From Eopsaltria australis (lineage: Eukaryota; Chordata; Aves; Passeriformes; Petroicidae), in the NCBI GenBank assembly GCA_034509425.1, contig JAVTVJ010000070.1, positions 310,001-374,000 of the forward strand: 64,000 nucleotides of DNA, read 5' to 3'. Position numbers and translations under genes: made by a program. Under the pieces are notes generated by a model that made no database searches, had not been told where the DNA came from, and saw only the letters and a list, made by a program, of their open reading frames with translations. Below, piece after piece: positions 35,555 to 47,749 of this stretch (position 1 is its first letter; each line of letters starts with the position of its first letter).

Positions 35555-38500
35555 GTTTCAGCAACAAAACAATAATGACAGCAGAGTGCTTGAGAGCTTA
35601 TAGTGGTGAGGCCACTTTGCTTCTTCCTGTAACTGCAGTATCAGTGCTAATAGAAAGATGGATTTCAAGACATATCCTTCTTGTGTACAAGTCAGTCCCT
35701 GGGAAGCTGAAATTCAACTTCAACTCACTGAAGAATTCTTCTTGCAATTCTATGTTAATGAAAGGGAAATGGTGTCAGAATTTTGTAAGAATGTGAGAAA
35801 GGGTGCCATTAGAAGACAGCTGCAGAAATTAGGCAAGGGTGATGATTCTGCATAAGGAAAACTCTATCACATTTCACTTTATTATTCTGAATGTAGAGAT
35901 TCTTGGTATATAGATCCTGTTAACAATGACCCTTTCTGGCTGTAAAGCATGTGGTACTGCAGTCTGGACTTTGGTGCATGGACTCAGCCATTGAGAAATT
36001 CAGCACCTTATAAGTTTGAAATCTAAATGAAAATAAATGCTATGTTTATGACAAAGAAATCAGGAAAATTTTTTTCTTGCTTTCTAAAGAGGCTGCACCT
36101 GGTCTGGGGGTGCTGAGTCCCTGAGACTGGCTGGAGCTGTGATTGACTGCTCAAGACAGAGAACCTGCAGCTGACAGAATTTTACTGCAGAGAAAACTTG
36201 CGAGAAGCAGGGCTGGAAGAGCAGAAAGTCCTTCTTTCCCCTCTGCCCCTGTTCTAACCAAGAGTGCTTAGGAGCATCTGACAGACTGAAGTGTGACTCA
36301 GGAAGTTGCTGCTTGCAGCAGAAAGCCATGAAGAGCCAGCTAGTTGGAAATGCTAGACACAGAGACTCTGGTGGATTTTAAACTGCTGTTATTGAACATG
36401 GCCTAATGGGCAGCTTTCAGGTCACTCAGATATTCGTAAGGGAGGAGCAGTACATTTAGTTGTGACAAGGGAGTGAGGGAAATGGGACGAAACCTGGTTT
36501 AGTTAAGTGTTTTGAACTCTGCAGATATAAACAAGGCTTGAATGATAATTCAAGAAGCTTTTCTGAGTTGTTCATTGTGCTGTATTCTCAGACCAGCAAT
36601 GAGTACTGTAACCAGGTCAATTCAAGTTGAGGATTGTTTTTTCATTTACTAAAAATAAGAAAAGAGCCCTGGCTCAATAATACATCTCATTTTTTTTCCT
36701 ATTTGAAGTTCTGTAACTGAACTGATTCACATAACATGGACACAGAAATGGGACAATGAGGAATAGAATATCCTTAGCCATGTTTATTTTTCTTCATACC
36801 ATATCTTGTGCATTTCTCCAATGGATACAGTTTAAACTGCTTATCTTCATGCAGTGAGGATAAGTTGTAAACAACCATTACAGAAGCAATTTCTAAGAGA
36901 ACTCAGCCAGCCTATATGATAAGCATTTCACTTTCTATTACAAAGAAGATCCTTCTATAATGACTGTACTAATACTCACAACATTCAAAAGCCTGTAAAT
37001 TACTTTCACTCATCAAAGTGGGACAAACATGTATATCTAGAAATGGCACTGTTCTGGCTCCTAATTATCTGGAAGCCTAAAATGGGTGCCAAGGTGTCAC
37101 GCACCTCTGCTTAGAGCAGCCAATAATGCAGCCAGAGCTGTAGAATAGTTAATGTAAAGAACAAATACATTAAATCACAAGTGCTTCTTTCCCTAGATGG
37201 AATGAAAGTGTTTCATGTAACCCACAGTAGTGTTTATAAATGAATAGGAATTGAATATACGTGTAATGTTGAAGACATCTCTAAGGTTAACAGGGATGAG
37301 GGCAGGAATCTTAATCATTTAATGACTCCCCTTTTTTGGTAGTAGTGGTTGCCTCCTTTATTTAGAAGTACAGAATATTCTGTGCCTAAAGTAATAATTC
37401 AGTTTTTGCTCAAGAAATTCTTTACTTGCACCTGCAACAGCTGCTTTCAGATATACAAAAATTCCACCTCCAAGCCTTACTTGACATTAAAAGTTATGTA
37501 TCTTCTTCTTTAATATTCTAATAGCGTTCAAAAGAAACAAAATAATATGCAAATAAAAGCCACATTGTACCAAATCCCTAATGGATCCAAAAGATGTCTC
37601 AATACACTAAAAAGATACTTTGGAAGAATTAAACCAAGGATTGTATAAAAATTCACTTAGGTTTGGAAGCAATCTACAGCAAACCAAGAGAAACTCTTGA
37701 GACAGAGTCACAGAACCTCAGAAGGAAAAGGTAATCAAGGATAAAGGGATAAATCAGAAAATTAAGAATAAAGGAGAAATAAGCTGTGTGCTCCTTGAAC
37801 CCTCAGATAGAAGAGTTGGTGTCCAGGATATTACATGTGCAACTATGGGGAAGAACAGTGCAGGAGCATTGCCTTCCACTTTTCCTCTAAATGCCATTCA
37901 GCTTTCAAGTTAAGAGCATTTGTCATGATGTGCTTTGTTTTGGATAGGTGATGGGCAAATCTGTGCTGAAGTGTACTGGTGTTCAAGGAGCATCACTCCC
38001 ACATCCTGTTTTCCCACAGTGCTTTGTCTTTTATTGCACCTTCCAGGCAGCTCCCCTGGACTTACAGCTCTTTGTCACATGTGACTGCAGAAGTATCATG
38101 GCAATAATGACTACCAAAATTCAAGTCAGTTTAGACCTGCCCACGTGTCCTGGTCTGCAGATGACAGGACCTGTTCATTCACCTCTTGTGAGATGTAAGT
38201 TGTCTGCTTGCAGACATGGTTTACGAGTAAAGCCTCTCACAGATCTTTGAGAAGGTGGGAAATGAAGCTGGATTAAAAGTTTTTTATTGTTCCCCTCCTG
38301 CCTTTCTGTTGACTACAAACTGACTGAGCCCTCTTGAGAGTTATGACACAGATCTTTGGCTTTGGGAAGGGTAGCCACTAAGGCTGCATTTCCAACTCCC
38401 TCCTCCTGAAAGAAGGGGTAGAACAGCTACAGGAGTGCATGGTACAGTGGAAAGCACAGCAGCACTCCACATAATCAGTGCTGAAAAATTCCTAAAAATC

Positions 38501-38833
38501 CTTCTAGGCTCAGTGTTCCTTGTGCAGATAAACCAGTTGTATTGAGATATCTGAGTGGACTTGGGTATGCAGATAAAGACCACAGCCTCAATTAGGACAG
38601 AAAGGCTGAGACTTTTACAGGCAGCAAGAAGCTCATCCTGGTAATGTGACAGGGTATGAGCAGCAAACCACACCCTGAGTCCAATAAATGGCTGTGCAGT
38701 TTCCAAATTTTGTTTCATTTGTTGATCAAAACAAGACACAGAGATCACACTAGATTTGGACGTTGCCTTCTCGTTTACAACCCTCACACTGAAAGTTGTA
38801 AACAAGATACATCCTGTTTGTATGCTCACGTTG

Positions 38834-38874
38834 TCCATGCAGCATCTGACCATCCATGCAGCATCTGACCATCC
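38834..38874. repeat. Two-copy 19-bp tandem repeat
   Basis: TCCATGCAGCATCTGACCA is repeated exactly twice head to tail (38834-38852 and 38853-38871), followed by the first three bases of a third copy. Perfect identity suggests a recent duplication. Confidence 0.95.
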
Positions 38875-41800
38875 TCTGCTTAACAACCTTATCTCCCTTA
38901 CTCACTCACCCTTGGACTGGGCACTGAATATTTCACTATTCTCCTTTTACATTTGAGATTATTGAAGTTGATGGATATTATATACTAAATAGTTCCTTTC
39001 AGGCTCACATTGTTTAGCACTTCGAGAAAATCTTTACACAAGATGAGAAACCCTTCAGAAAGACTCACAATGAATACCAGGGGTGATTTATTTTCACTTA
39101 TGGATATTGCTTCAATGGTCAGCATAGTAAATTTTGATTTGCAATACATGCTTCAGTTACCCTTTCCCCTAAGAGACAGTCCAGAGGAAATCACTTCATT
39201 TACAATAGGAAACAAAAAGGTCCTTTAACTGAAATTAGTTTCTGTTGATTGAGTAATGTGTACGTAGTGTTTAACTTATCTGTTGTGTCTGTTTCAGGTC
39301 TTGATTGATGCCTAGGAAACTTTTAATTCCTTCTTGTGTTTCTGACTCAGCCTAATATCTGTGCAGATACACAGCTAGAAATTCAGAGTGTGGTCACAGA
39401 AGATTTTAATACATATTATGCTAATGGCACACTTAAAACAAGAGGTGGGTGCTTTCAGCCTTTTAGCAAATGAAACCTCTACAACCATAGAGGAAATTAT
39501 AGGCCACATTTGCAAGGTGAGTGCATGCTTGTTTATGAAAAACACTCTTAGCTTTCCTTTTTTGCAGGCTGGCGTTTCCCATGCATACAAAAGACTTGAA
39601 TAGTCCAGTCAGGAAGATCAAAACATTCTGTGGGACTGGCTGTTTCTTGGCAACAGGATGGAATGTCCTACAGGCATGGCTGCTGTGAGGCATTCCACCC
39701 TGTGCAGAGTGGCCAGTGCAGTTGGGAGTGGTTGTGAAAAGACTTCCAAGGTCAGAGAGGTGATACCTGTCCTGCCTGTAGTTTAGAGATTGGCCCCAGA
39801 GAAAGAATCTACCTGGACTGTGGGGAAGCAAAGTCTGAACCTTTGCTTTTGATTCAGAGGGAGCAGTGCTTGAGCTCTAATCTCATACTCCCCAAGAGCT
39901 TTGTTATGTGGGGTTTTTTGAATTTTCTACTCAAGCTTAAGGCATCAAGGATATTTTGACATTTTCATTTTTTTTTTAAATCATGCTATGTAACTGTTTG
40001 TCAGACAGTCTTTTTGAAGGGAGAAAAAGAGGTTGTTTTCTCTTTCTTTATCCCAGAGGCCATTAGTGTTGTATGTTTTTGTTGTGGACTTGCCTTCTAG
40101 TTCTCTGCAAATACATCTCCCCATCTTTTCTCTTCTTCCTGGCTAGAGGGAACATGCAAGGTGGATCCCACAAGGTAGTCAAACTGAGCCCAAATGAAGT
40201 ATTTTGCTTTATTTGTCTACCAGTTTTATTTGTGGGTTTGTTTTTTTTCTTTCTGTCTCCTCTCTTCCCACATGGCCCTGATACATCCATAAATTGGCCC
40301 CAAATCCTTCAGCAGTGCTTTTCTCTGGCTCTGTGGGTTCCTGTTTCATGCCAATGACACTTGGTGGAGCCTGGCTGCCAGACCAGGTGGTTTGTAGCTG
40401 CCCTGCTGCCAGTGCTGCCTGTAGGAGTGCACTCCCAGCACAGCCTCTCCATGCCCTGCTGTGCAGGCAAATGTGTAGCTCTGCCTTTTGAGTAGCAGAA
40501 TTAGAAACTGAGTGGACTGAAGCGGGAAATGTTTGCATACAGCTCTGGCTATCGATTCTATTCAGTCGGTTTTATTGCCCTGACACCCTTATAAATACAA
40601 GCATATTTTTCATTCTTCTGTTTCTGCTCTGTTAGCAAGCAACAGTTTGAGAGGGCTAGATCTGTGCTTGTAACATCAGCTCGGAAGTATTTTCTATTAT
40701 ATGGGCAGAAATCACAAAAATTTGGGTTAATATACTGAACATACAGGTAAACTTATTGCTCTGATGCTCCTGGAACAGAAATCTTACTTTTCCTCTAAGG
40801 TTATGAATGGCTGTGAAAGAATGTTGTGACTGGTTGCTTCCATTGTCACTGCTTGGAGTACAGTGCAAGGGGGCCAAGGAACAAACTGATATAAATCTAC
40901 TGGTGTTGTATCCAAGTGTCCTTGTCTATAGGGAATGTATAATTTAAAAAATATATTAGTATGGCAAGCGGTTAATACCAGTCCCAATGCTTAATTTTTA
41001 AGGCTTCTCCATCTGCTTAACCATTCCCTTGATGACCATGTGGGGTGCTCAGAACAAGCAGGTGTCTAAAGAGTGTACCAGATTAGAGAAGTCTTCTAGT
41101 CTCCAGGACTCTGAAACAGAAAAGAATGTGGGGTAACTGCTGTTTCTGCCCTACAGAAGTGTTGAAGCAACAGTTTCTTTGTGTAGCTACATGCAAGATT
41201 TGGTTTTCTGTATTCAGCTCTGTTCTTGGTAATATTCCAATGTGAACCACATAGATCAGGTTATCCAGCTTCTCTAAGAGTGTTCATGTCCTTGGGTATA
41301 TACTTAACTTTAAATGAAGCAAAGATAGCAGAAGCAGGCATCACTCATAGTGTCCGGTTTTGACTTCCTTTTCCATCTTCTTACTTTCATCTCTTTCAAA
41401 AGCTTGTGAAAATGTCAGAGACAGCCAGGTCCTTCTCACAGCAGGTAACCTCTCAGACTTGGAACAGAATTCTTAACCTAGTTCTTGTTTTTCTAAATAT
41501 GGCCTATTTCAGGACTTGTTTCACAGCAAGGCTGTGCTGAAGACAGAGCTCTTCCTTTTTTGTTCATTGATGACTGCACTATTTTTCATGTTTCTTCAGA
41601 CCCTTTTGTGCCACCCTGATTTCACTGTTTTGCTCTCAGGAGTTCTGTATTTTTCCCCTCTCTAGTCCCAGATGCTTTGACAAGATAGGATCAGGGTTGC
41701 TCAAGTGGAACATGGGACAAATATTGCAAAAAGAAGAGCTGCCCAGCCTGGGGTTTGACCTTGTGTCCTCTGTTCTGTCACACATCCCTCACCCTGCCTG

Positions 41801-42207
41801 CTCCATTTGTAACCCACTGAAACTGAGTGTTTGGGAGTCACAATGAAGAATCTCTGTTCTGTATTTGCCAGGAACTTCTGGGTGTTTTAAGGTCGATCAG
41901 GGCTAAAAAGTAGGTGCTGGTTCTGGGGACAGTACTCATGAGTTTGATTTGGGAGTGAAATTTGACATATGCTCTTTTGGGAAAAGTAAATCTCAGTATT
42001 AGCCACTCCAACATGCTGAATTCAGTGACACCTGCACTGCAATATTAAGGGGAGGAGCATGTTTGCAACTTTTGCCTCCTATGTAGGCAAAATTGGAAGA
42101 ATAAGTAAATAAAACCACTTCTTACGCTTAGAATCTCCTATATAGCCCAGGGTTTAATGCACTCACAGAAACAGTAGGAAACTGGGATTTCTATGCTTTC
42201 CATGGGG

Positions 42208-42229
42208 AAAAAAAAAAAAAAAAAAAAAA
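42208..42229. repeat. Poly(A) run, 22 bases
   Basis: An uninterrupted run of 22 A on the plus strand. The DNA upstream shows no clear retroposed gene copy. Confidence 0.9.
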
Positions 42230-42560
42230 CATGTCGGGAAAGTCTACACAGCTAAACTTAATTTGAAAAAAAACTATAATACCACCTGGCTTCAGGGAGG
42301 TTTCCAAAACCATGAGAAGCAGCAAGTGCCTGGGCCAGATAGCAGGCTCAGAGCAAAAGGCCTCTGATTGTGCTCAATCACATACTGCAGCTCCTGGTGT
42401 AGGGAGCTCCCAAACCAAGGGTAGTAATTTCCATGTAATAGTCTTTAACTTTTCTTCTCTACCTCTAATTACATTTTTGATTCTATTTAGAATGCTGGTC
42501 TCCATAGATTTCTGCAATACATGGTTCTATAACTTAAGTAAGCTCAGTTTTACACCTGTA

Positions 42561-42634
42561 GTTATAGAATCACAGAATGGTTTGAGTTGAAAGGGACCTT
42601 AAAGATCACCTTGTTCTAACCCCCTGCCATGGCA
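42561..42634 (-). mobile_element. CR1 LINE 3' tail fragment, minus strand
   Basis: On the plus strand it reads TTATAGAATCACAGAATGG, then TTGAAAGGGACCTTAAAGAT and CCCCCTGCCATGGCA, the reversed 3' end of an avian CR1. The wording closely matches the tail of the larger copy at 22366. Only about 75 bases are clear. Confidence 0.88.
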
Positions 42635-43300
42635 GTTTGATAATTTAATTTGATATCCCTGTGTTCTGACATTATCATGATCTGACTAATATTTCTTCTT
42701 TATCTACTCATTATTTTATAATATGTCTACCATATTCCCACCTGATTCCTTCTTTTACTGCCTTAGAAATCCTAGTTAATTTAATCTCTCATCATGCCAT
42801 ACCTTTGATCAAAATTTTCACATTTTTTCTCTAGTTATGTTGCATCTCTTTTGAAACAGGACATCAGAACTCCATATAGGAATCAACACATGGAGATATC
42901 CTTAATAAACACAGTAATATTTAGTATTTGCTATCCCTTTCTCTCTAGTAATTTCAATAGTTTCATTTATTCTTTGCCACCACAGAGACAAAAAGGATAT
43001 TTTCAGAGAGCTATCTTCAGTGTCTCCAAAATCTCTTCCTCAGTAATGACAGGTGATTTCAAGCCTACCATCCTATTCAGGTAGTAAGGTCTGTTTATTC
43101 CTCATTCAAGTTCTTTTGACTTTACCCACACTGAATGTGATTTTGTCTATAATGTTTTGAATGGAATTTCATCAGTGTTATTAAATACCATGAGGTCCTC
43201 TGAAATCGGCCTTCTCCATAGGTCTGCTTTATTTCCTTGAACTATATTAATATATTTTTTAACTCACTGAATTGTCAAAAATCCAGATAATTTTAAGAGC
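42635..43300 (-). mobile_element. Possible ancient CR1/L3-like LINE remnant
   Basis: Phrases such as AGGACATCAGAACTCCATAT and TTTACCCACACTGAATGTGA, in that order, recall the reversed 3' regions of old CR1/L3-type LINEs, in which similar blocks lie upstream of the tail. The sequence is heavily diverged with no open frame, and I cannot exclude unique DNA. If real, it is much older than the CR1 tail at 42561. Confidence 0.25.
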
Positions 43301-43959
43301 TTACTTGCCTTTTAAGTTTTTAACCTACAAGTGGCAACTGAGAGCGGGTGAAAAAATGGTTTTTGTGAACAGTGAGTTGTTGCTCAAAAGCAGGTAAAGC
43401 ACCATCATACTTTCAAACTCATTCTTTTAAAATTCTGTCTTTTCAAAAGTTTAGGTGTCTTCTGAGCACATGCAAAGATAAAATTTTTTGTTACTGTATA
43501 AATTCAATTATGATGCTATTTTCTTAATTTTAAATACCATTGGGAGTGAAACTGGTGCCCAGTTAGACAAACGATATGTGTCTAATGGTATATCCTTGGG
43601 TATCCAGCAAAGTTTTATCCTGAAACCTGAAGCATTTGGGTCTTCATCAGGAGTATAAGCAGCCTTGCATGAACAGCTAAACTACTGAATTTGTCAGAGC
43701 AGATATTTTTATTTTGAAAATGACAGTGGAGAAAGATTGATGTGGCCAATGAGCAACATGTGCTCTCATAACATCTGGTTGTGCATTTCCTAGCAGATAC
43801 AAAACTGGATTTAGCCCTAATTTTGAGTTCAGCAGTTACTCTTCTTTTTTCTTTTCTTCACTCTAAAACTGAACACATGCCACATACAAAGAAAAATTTT
43901 AAAAGCGTTTACTGTAATGTAAATGAGCAATGAAATGCGTTTGCATTGGTGGTGTTTCA
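43301..43959. other. Non-coding sequence
   Basis: AT-rich sequence with no gene or clear repeat between the possible old LINE remnant and the T-rich tract. Confidence 0.5.
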
Positions 43960-43986
43960 GGGTTTTTTGTTTTTTTGTTTGTTTTT

Positions 43987-44016
<30 letters not shown>
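43960..44016. repeat. T-rich tract ending in a 28-base T run
   Basis: GTTTTTT-type units (43960-43988) lead into an uninterrupted run of 28 T (43989-44016). On the minus strand this is an A-rich tail lying directly after a CR1 end. Confidence 0.9.
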
Positions 44017-44019
<3 letters not shown>

Positions 44020-44020
<1 letters not shown>

Positions 44021-44075
44021 CATTTCTATAACTCAGATTCAGTCACTGAATAATTGAGGTTGGAAGGAACCTTCA
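44020..44075 (-). mobile_element. CR1 LINE 3' tail fragment, minus strand
   Basis: The plus strand reads CATTTCTATAACTCAGATTC, then AGTCACTGAATAATTGAGG and TTGGAAGGAACC, a diverged reversed CR1 tail. In element orientation it is followed at once by the A-rich tract at 43960-44016. CR1 elements normally end in octamer repeats rather than poly(A), so the junction is unusual. Confidence 0.65.
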
Positions 44076-47000
44076 TACTAATGAAGGAAGATTTCTCTGC
44101 CCATTCTCTGTTTTCAATGAGCGGGAAAAAAATCACTCAGAGGACATTAATGCTCCTTGCAGTTTTGAACACATCCAAATGCAGAGACTGAGATAAAAAC
44201 CAGGCTGTGTTCCTTAGAGGGTGTGCTACACTGTGAAAGCATTTTTCCTGGCTACAAGAGAAGACTAAATTTAGGTGCCACATCGAGTCAAGAAATTTTG
44301 TTAAGTATCTAAAGCCATATTATCCTAGAGATCTCCGATGGGGAAAAAAGTATCAGTTTCACATATGCTACATATCTGCTCCTTTAGCTCTACTCCAGAA
44401 ATTCAAAATCCAAATGCATCTTCCTATCCTATTCCTCACTCATTTTTGTTTAAGAGAAGGGAAACACAAAGCAGGTGATCAGCTACATTCCACTAACACA
44501 ACATGGAATTGCAAATATGTATCAATTGATAACTAAAGAATTTGCTGACAATATGCAGTGCATTGATGTTCAAAGAAAATATCTGTGGATCAGCATGTTC
44601 ATAAAAACTCTCCCAGATTTTTACTCAAGAGTTTTAGCTCTCTCACAATGTAAGTGGGACTGAAAAGAGAATCCTAGAAATGTAACATGATTTTAGCATA
44701 AAGCAGAATCAGTCTATTTGTAAGCAGGATACTTAAAGACTGAAATGTCTCCTCTGTTTCCAAATATATGAAAAATGTAATGAGAAGTTTCTTTAGAACC
44801 TTTTGGCTGCTTCAGGAAAAATCTCCTTTCTGCGTAAAGCTGGAGTGATTTTCTTGAGTATGAAGAAAATAATTTTCTACTTTTTTTGCTGTTATACGTC
44901 AGCTGCAATTACTGCTGCCACATTGTATGCTGAAGGTCTTATTCAAAATGTAGTTAATGTGTGACATCTCACTAAACTTTGAAACTGAACTATTGAGGCA
45001 ACTCCAGAAAAACATTATACTTAGTGCAATGATATTTCAAAGAAGATTCTTTTAAGAACACTACTTGTAAATATACTCCTTCCTCTTACTAAATGCTTTA
45101 GAATAAAAAAAACAAACAACACCTTTGTAGATGTGTTATTAAATTAAAACTTAAACCTTCAGTTTTGTCTGCAAGGGAATGTTAATTAAGGGGAAAGTAA
45201 AGCAAATTTAGAGGGAACCTTTATAATTCCCTGATTTTTACACTGTCTCTCTTTCCTCATTCCTCTTCTCAGCCTGAGATATTTTTAAGAAAATGAGGCT
45301 ATGTGCACATCTTCCATTTACAAGCATGACATTAAGTGAGGATTAAGCTTTAAACCTTCTGGCAGCCCAGTGAAAGGACTAGCCTTAGATGAAAAAACAC
45401 CCAGAAGTTGTTATTCAACATTTGATCCTAAGCAATCTGATGCCAGATATTGTTCTCATGAGGAAAAAAAAGCAAGAGTGTTCCAAGTGGACAAACAGCA
45501 TTTACTTACACCCAGTGGCAGTCGAGCAGTCATGGTCAGGGTGTGCACAGCACAGGGACATGGCTCTGCTGGCTGCTGCCCAGGCATCTCATCCATGAGT
45601 GCCACAGAGGCTGGATCAAGCAAGTACGTAGTCACATTTTGAGGGGAATGTCACAGCTGTCAAACTCTGCCTTCTGCTACAAACAGTGAAGCCACATTCT
45701 TGCCCCAGATATGACATTTTTATTTCATTGCAAAAATGATGTCTGGCTGCAGAGCCAGAAAAGAAAAGGAACTGAACAGTTTTCAGTTTAACTTTCCTCC
45801 TGCATGTAGGGTGCACGTCAGCTCGACTGATTTTGTTATCTGCAGTGTAGAAATTTACCTCAGAGTTGGTGACTCCAGGCTCCCTTTAGATACAATGAAG
45901 GGCTATAGACACCTTTAAGCCATCATTCATCCAATCTATTTGAGCCACCACCTTCAGTGACAGATGAATTATGGCCCTGATATACCTATTTTTCTCAATT
46001 GGCGTAAAGGGAGCCTGGAGTAATAAGCTCAGGTGTAGATTTCTTATGCATGTATCTCATTCTCTGCAGTGTCCTAATTGAAATCCTGAAGACCTTTTTC
46101 TACAAAGAGAACTGGCTAAAATCTTCTATGGCAGTAGCACCCATCTAATTTCACAAACCAGTTTCTGTTAAAGGAAGTAACTGGTTTTTTTTTGTTAGAT
46201 TGAAAGCAAGCTTCTTGAGGCATTTTTATGCACTAATTTGCAGCCTAAGGGAAATGGTTGTATATGTAAACAGAGGAGCTTTTTCAAGAAAAATCTTAAA
46301 GTGACCACTTTTGTGATCTTTCTTTTTTATTTTTTTTATTTTTATTTAAAGGAGAGTTTAATTAAAGTCATTCAATCAAAATTCAGAGTTGTCCCCAAAG
46401 TCTTCATATTTATCATTTGTATTCTGATTAAGTGTGAGAATATATTTTAGAACTTAGTGAAATGTGGAAGTTTTCTTTTGGCTAGATTTTCTTGTTTTCA
46501 ATTTAAAGGTTAGCTGAAAGACTTGGATGAACAATTTAATCATCCCACAAAAGGAAAAAAAGTGGCTGTATTTGGAATGGGTCCAGGCTGTTTAAGAGAT
46601 GATTTGATTAGAAGAGACATCTCTCTTGAGTGGTAATTGAGGTTTATATCTTTCATGGACAAAGCAATAATCAAACATATGCCCAGAAACAACAACTAGC
46701 CCCTCTGCATCTGTCAGTGTGAGCTCTGTACACTTTTGGGTTTTTTCCCATTGGATGTGTTCTAGGGGAGCTTTGAGAGCTTCAGTGTCAAGAGTATGAA
46801 ACCTGGAGACTCACAGAGTACCAAGTTTGACTGACTCAAGCTTTCAGTGGATCCTCATGAGCCCATGTAGCCTGGGAAATGAGCAATCCTTTATCTATCT
46901 AATAAAAATTAAAATGGAAAACTATGCTAGGCATTATCCATTCAATACTTTTCAGAGAAAATAATCCACATCTTCCCAATTTTGTCAGTGTACTTTAGTA

Positions 47001-47151
47001 CATTTACAGTAATGTAAATCTGCAATTCACATTAAAAATTTTGTTTCTAATACAACAAAAGTTATTTTAAGCCATCAGTTTTAACTAAAGATTCTTGGGG
47101 GTGCTTTCCTCTGGCATGCAGGGATCCTACATTCTACAATTTCAATCAACC
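44076..47151. other. Non-coding sequence, no gene seen
   Basis: About 3 kb of AT-rich DNA with frames no longer than 90 codons and no recognisable repeat ends. Confidence 0.55.
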
Positions 47152-47157
47152 AATCAC
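47152..47157. repeat. Target-site duplication, left copy (AATCAC)
   Basis: Exactly matches 47744-47749 and abuts the LTR's TG. The host target, CCAATCAC, is itself a CCAAT-box-like word. Confidence 0.93.
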
Positions 47158-47463
47158 TGTAGCGGTGGTTCTGAACCAGGAAGGAAGAGGACTTCCGGTG
47201 CCATGTTCCACAGACAGAGAATTTCCCCCCGGAGCTCCCAGAGGCAGTGGTTTGGACCACCAAGCCACGAACCCCAAGTTCCTGCTATTGGGTCCTTGAT
47301 TTGTCTGTTATGTATCTCAGTTCTGGAAAATTCCCTGTTACCCAGTTGTTCATTTGTTGTTCTCTCTACCCCCCTCCCCTCCCTAAACCTCATTTGACCA
47401 TGCACCCTGGCCCCTCCCTGGTATTGCCCCTGTGCCCTCAGTTTATTGGATGTTATTCCTCCC

Positions 47464-47470
47464 TTAAATA
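47464..47470 (+). promoter_or_regulatory. LTR TATA-like box
   Basis: TTAAATA lies 58 bases upstream of the AGTAAA signal, a spacing consistent with a compact retroviral promoter and R region. Confidence 0.55.
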
Positions 47471-47521
47471 CCCATGTCATGAGTTATTCTGGGCTCTTAG
47501 TCCCTGAGCTCCCTTGGGGGT

Positions 47522-47527
47522 AGTAAA
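47522..47527 (+). terminator. LTR polyadenylation-like signal (AGTAAA)
   Basis: AGTAAA is a common weaker variant of AATAAA. It sits downstream of the TATA-like box and just before the GC-rich U5. No canonical AATAAA is present in this LTR. Confidence 0.45.
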
Positions 47528-47743
47528 CCTACCGTACTCTCACACTAAGAGTCCTCCTTCTTTGGGTAGTTCTTTGCTATCCTGCCATGCTCTGAGGGCA
47601 ACAACTCCTCAGCCTGAACGCGGACTAGCGGTGCCCGTAGTCGGCTCTCTGGGGAAGCCTTCCCGAACGCGAACGGCTTTCCAGGATCGTGCTAGCGCTC
47701 TACCGCCGGGACCAGAGCGGGATAAAAAGCAGGGAACGCAACA

Positions 47744-47749
47744 AATCAC
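47744..47749. repeat. Target-site duplication, right copy (AATCAC)
   Basis: Exactly matches 47152-47157 and abuts the LTR's terminal CA. Confidence 0.93.

Larger units (their letters stand above)
35555..42560. other. Non-coding sequence, no gene seen
   Basis: About 7 kb without a supportable gene. The longest frame (181 codons, minus strand, 38341-38886) shows no family resemblance or compositional sign of coding and includes part of a small 19-bp tandem repeat. A GC-richer patch at about 40280-40500 yields overlapping frames on both strands and looks non-coding. Confidence 0.55.
47158..47743 (+). mobile_element. Solo LTR, 586 bp, CpG-rich, apparently young (ERVK-like)
   Basis: The element starts TGTAGCGG and ends CGCAACA. 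The reverse complement of the last seven bases, TGTTGCG, matches the first seven at six positions. A perfect 6-bp duplication AATCAC flanks it. In order: an ETS-type ACTTCCGG (47191-47198) in U3, a TTAAATA box (47464-47470), an AGTAAA polyadenylation-like signal (47522-47527), and a GC-rich U5 with about 15 CpGs between 47615 and 47743. No retroviral gene remains, so it is a solo LTR. The 6-bp duplication is usual for class II (ERVK, alpha/beta-like) elements, so the class is inferred. Intact termini and undecayed CpGs suggest recent insertion. Confidence 0.93.

Noticed and set aside
38341..38886. 181-codon minus-strand open frame, the longest outside repeats
   Set aside because: No recognisable domain, signal or splice context. 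It crosses a 19-bp tandem repeat, and one frame of this length is expected by chance in 64 kb read in six frames.
40063..40538. Overlapping frames on both strands in a GC-richer patch
   Set aside because: Frames on opposite strands are mutually antisense, with no domain. Better explained by base composition.
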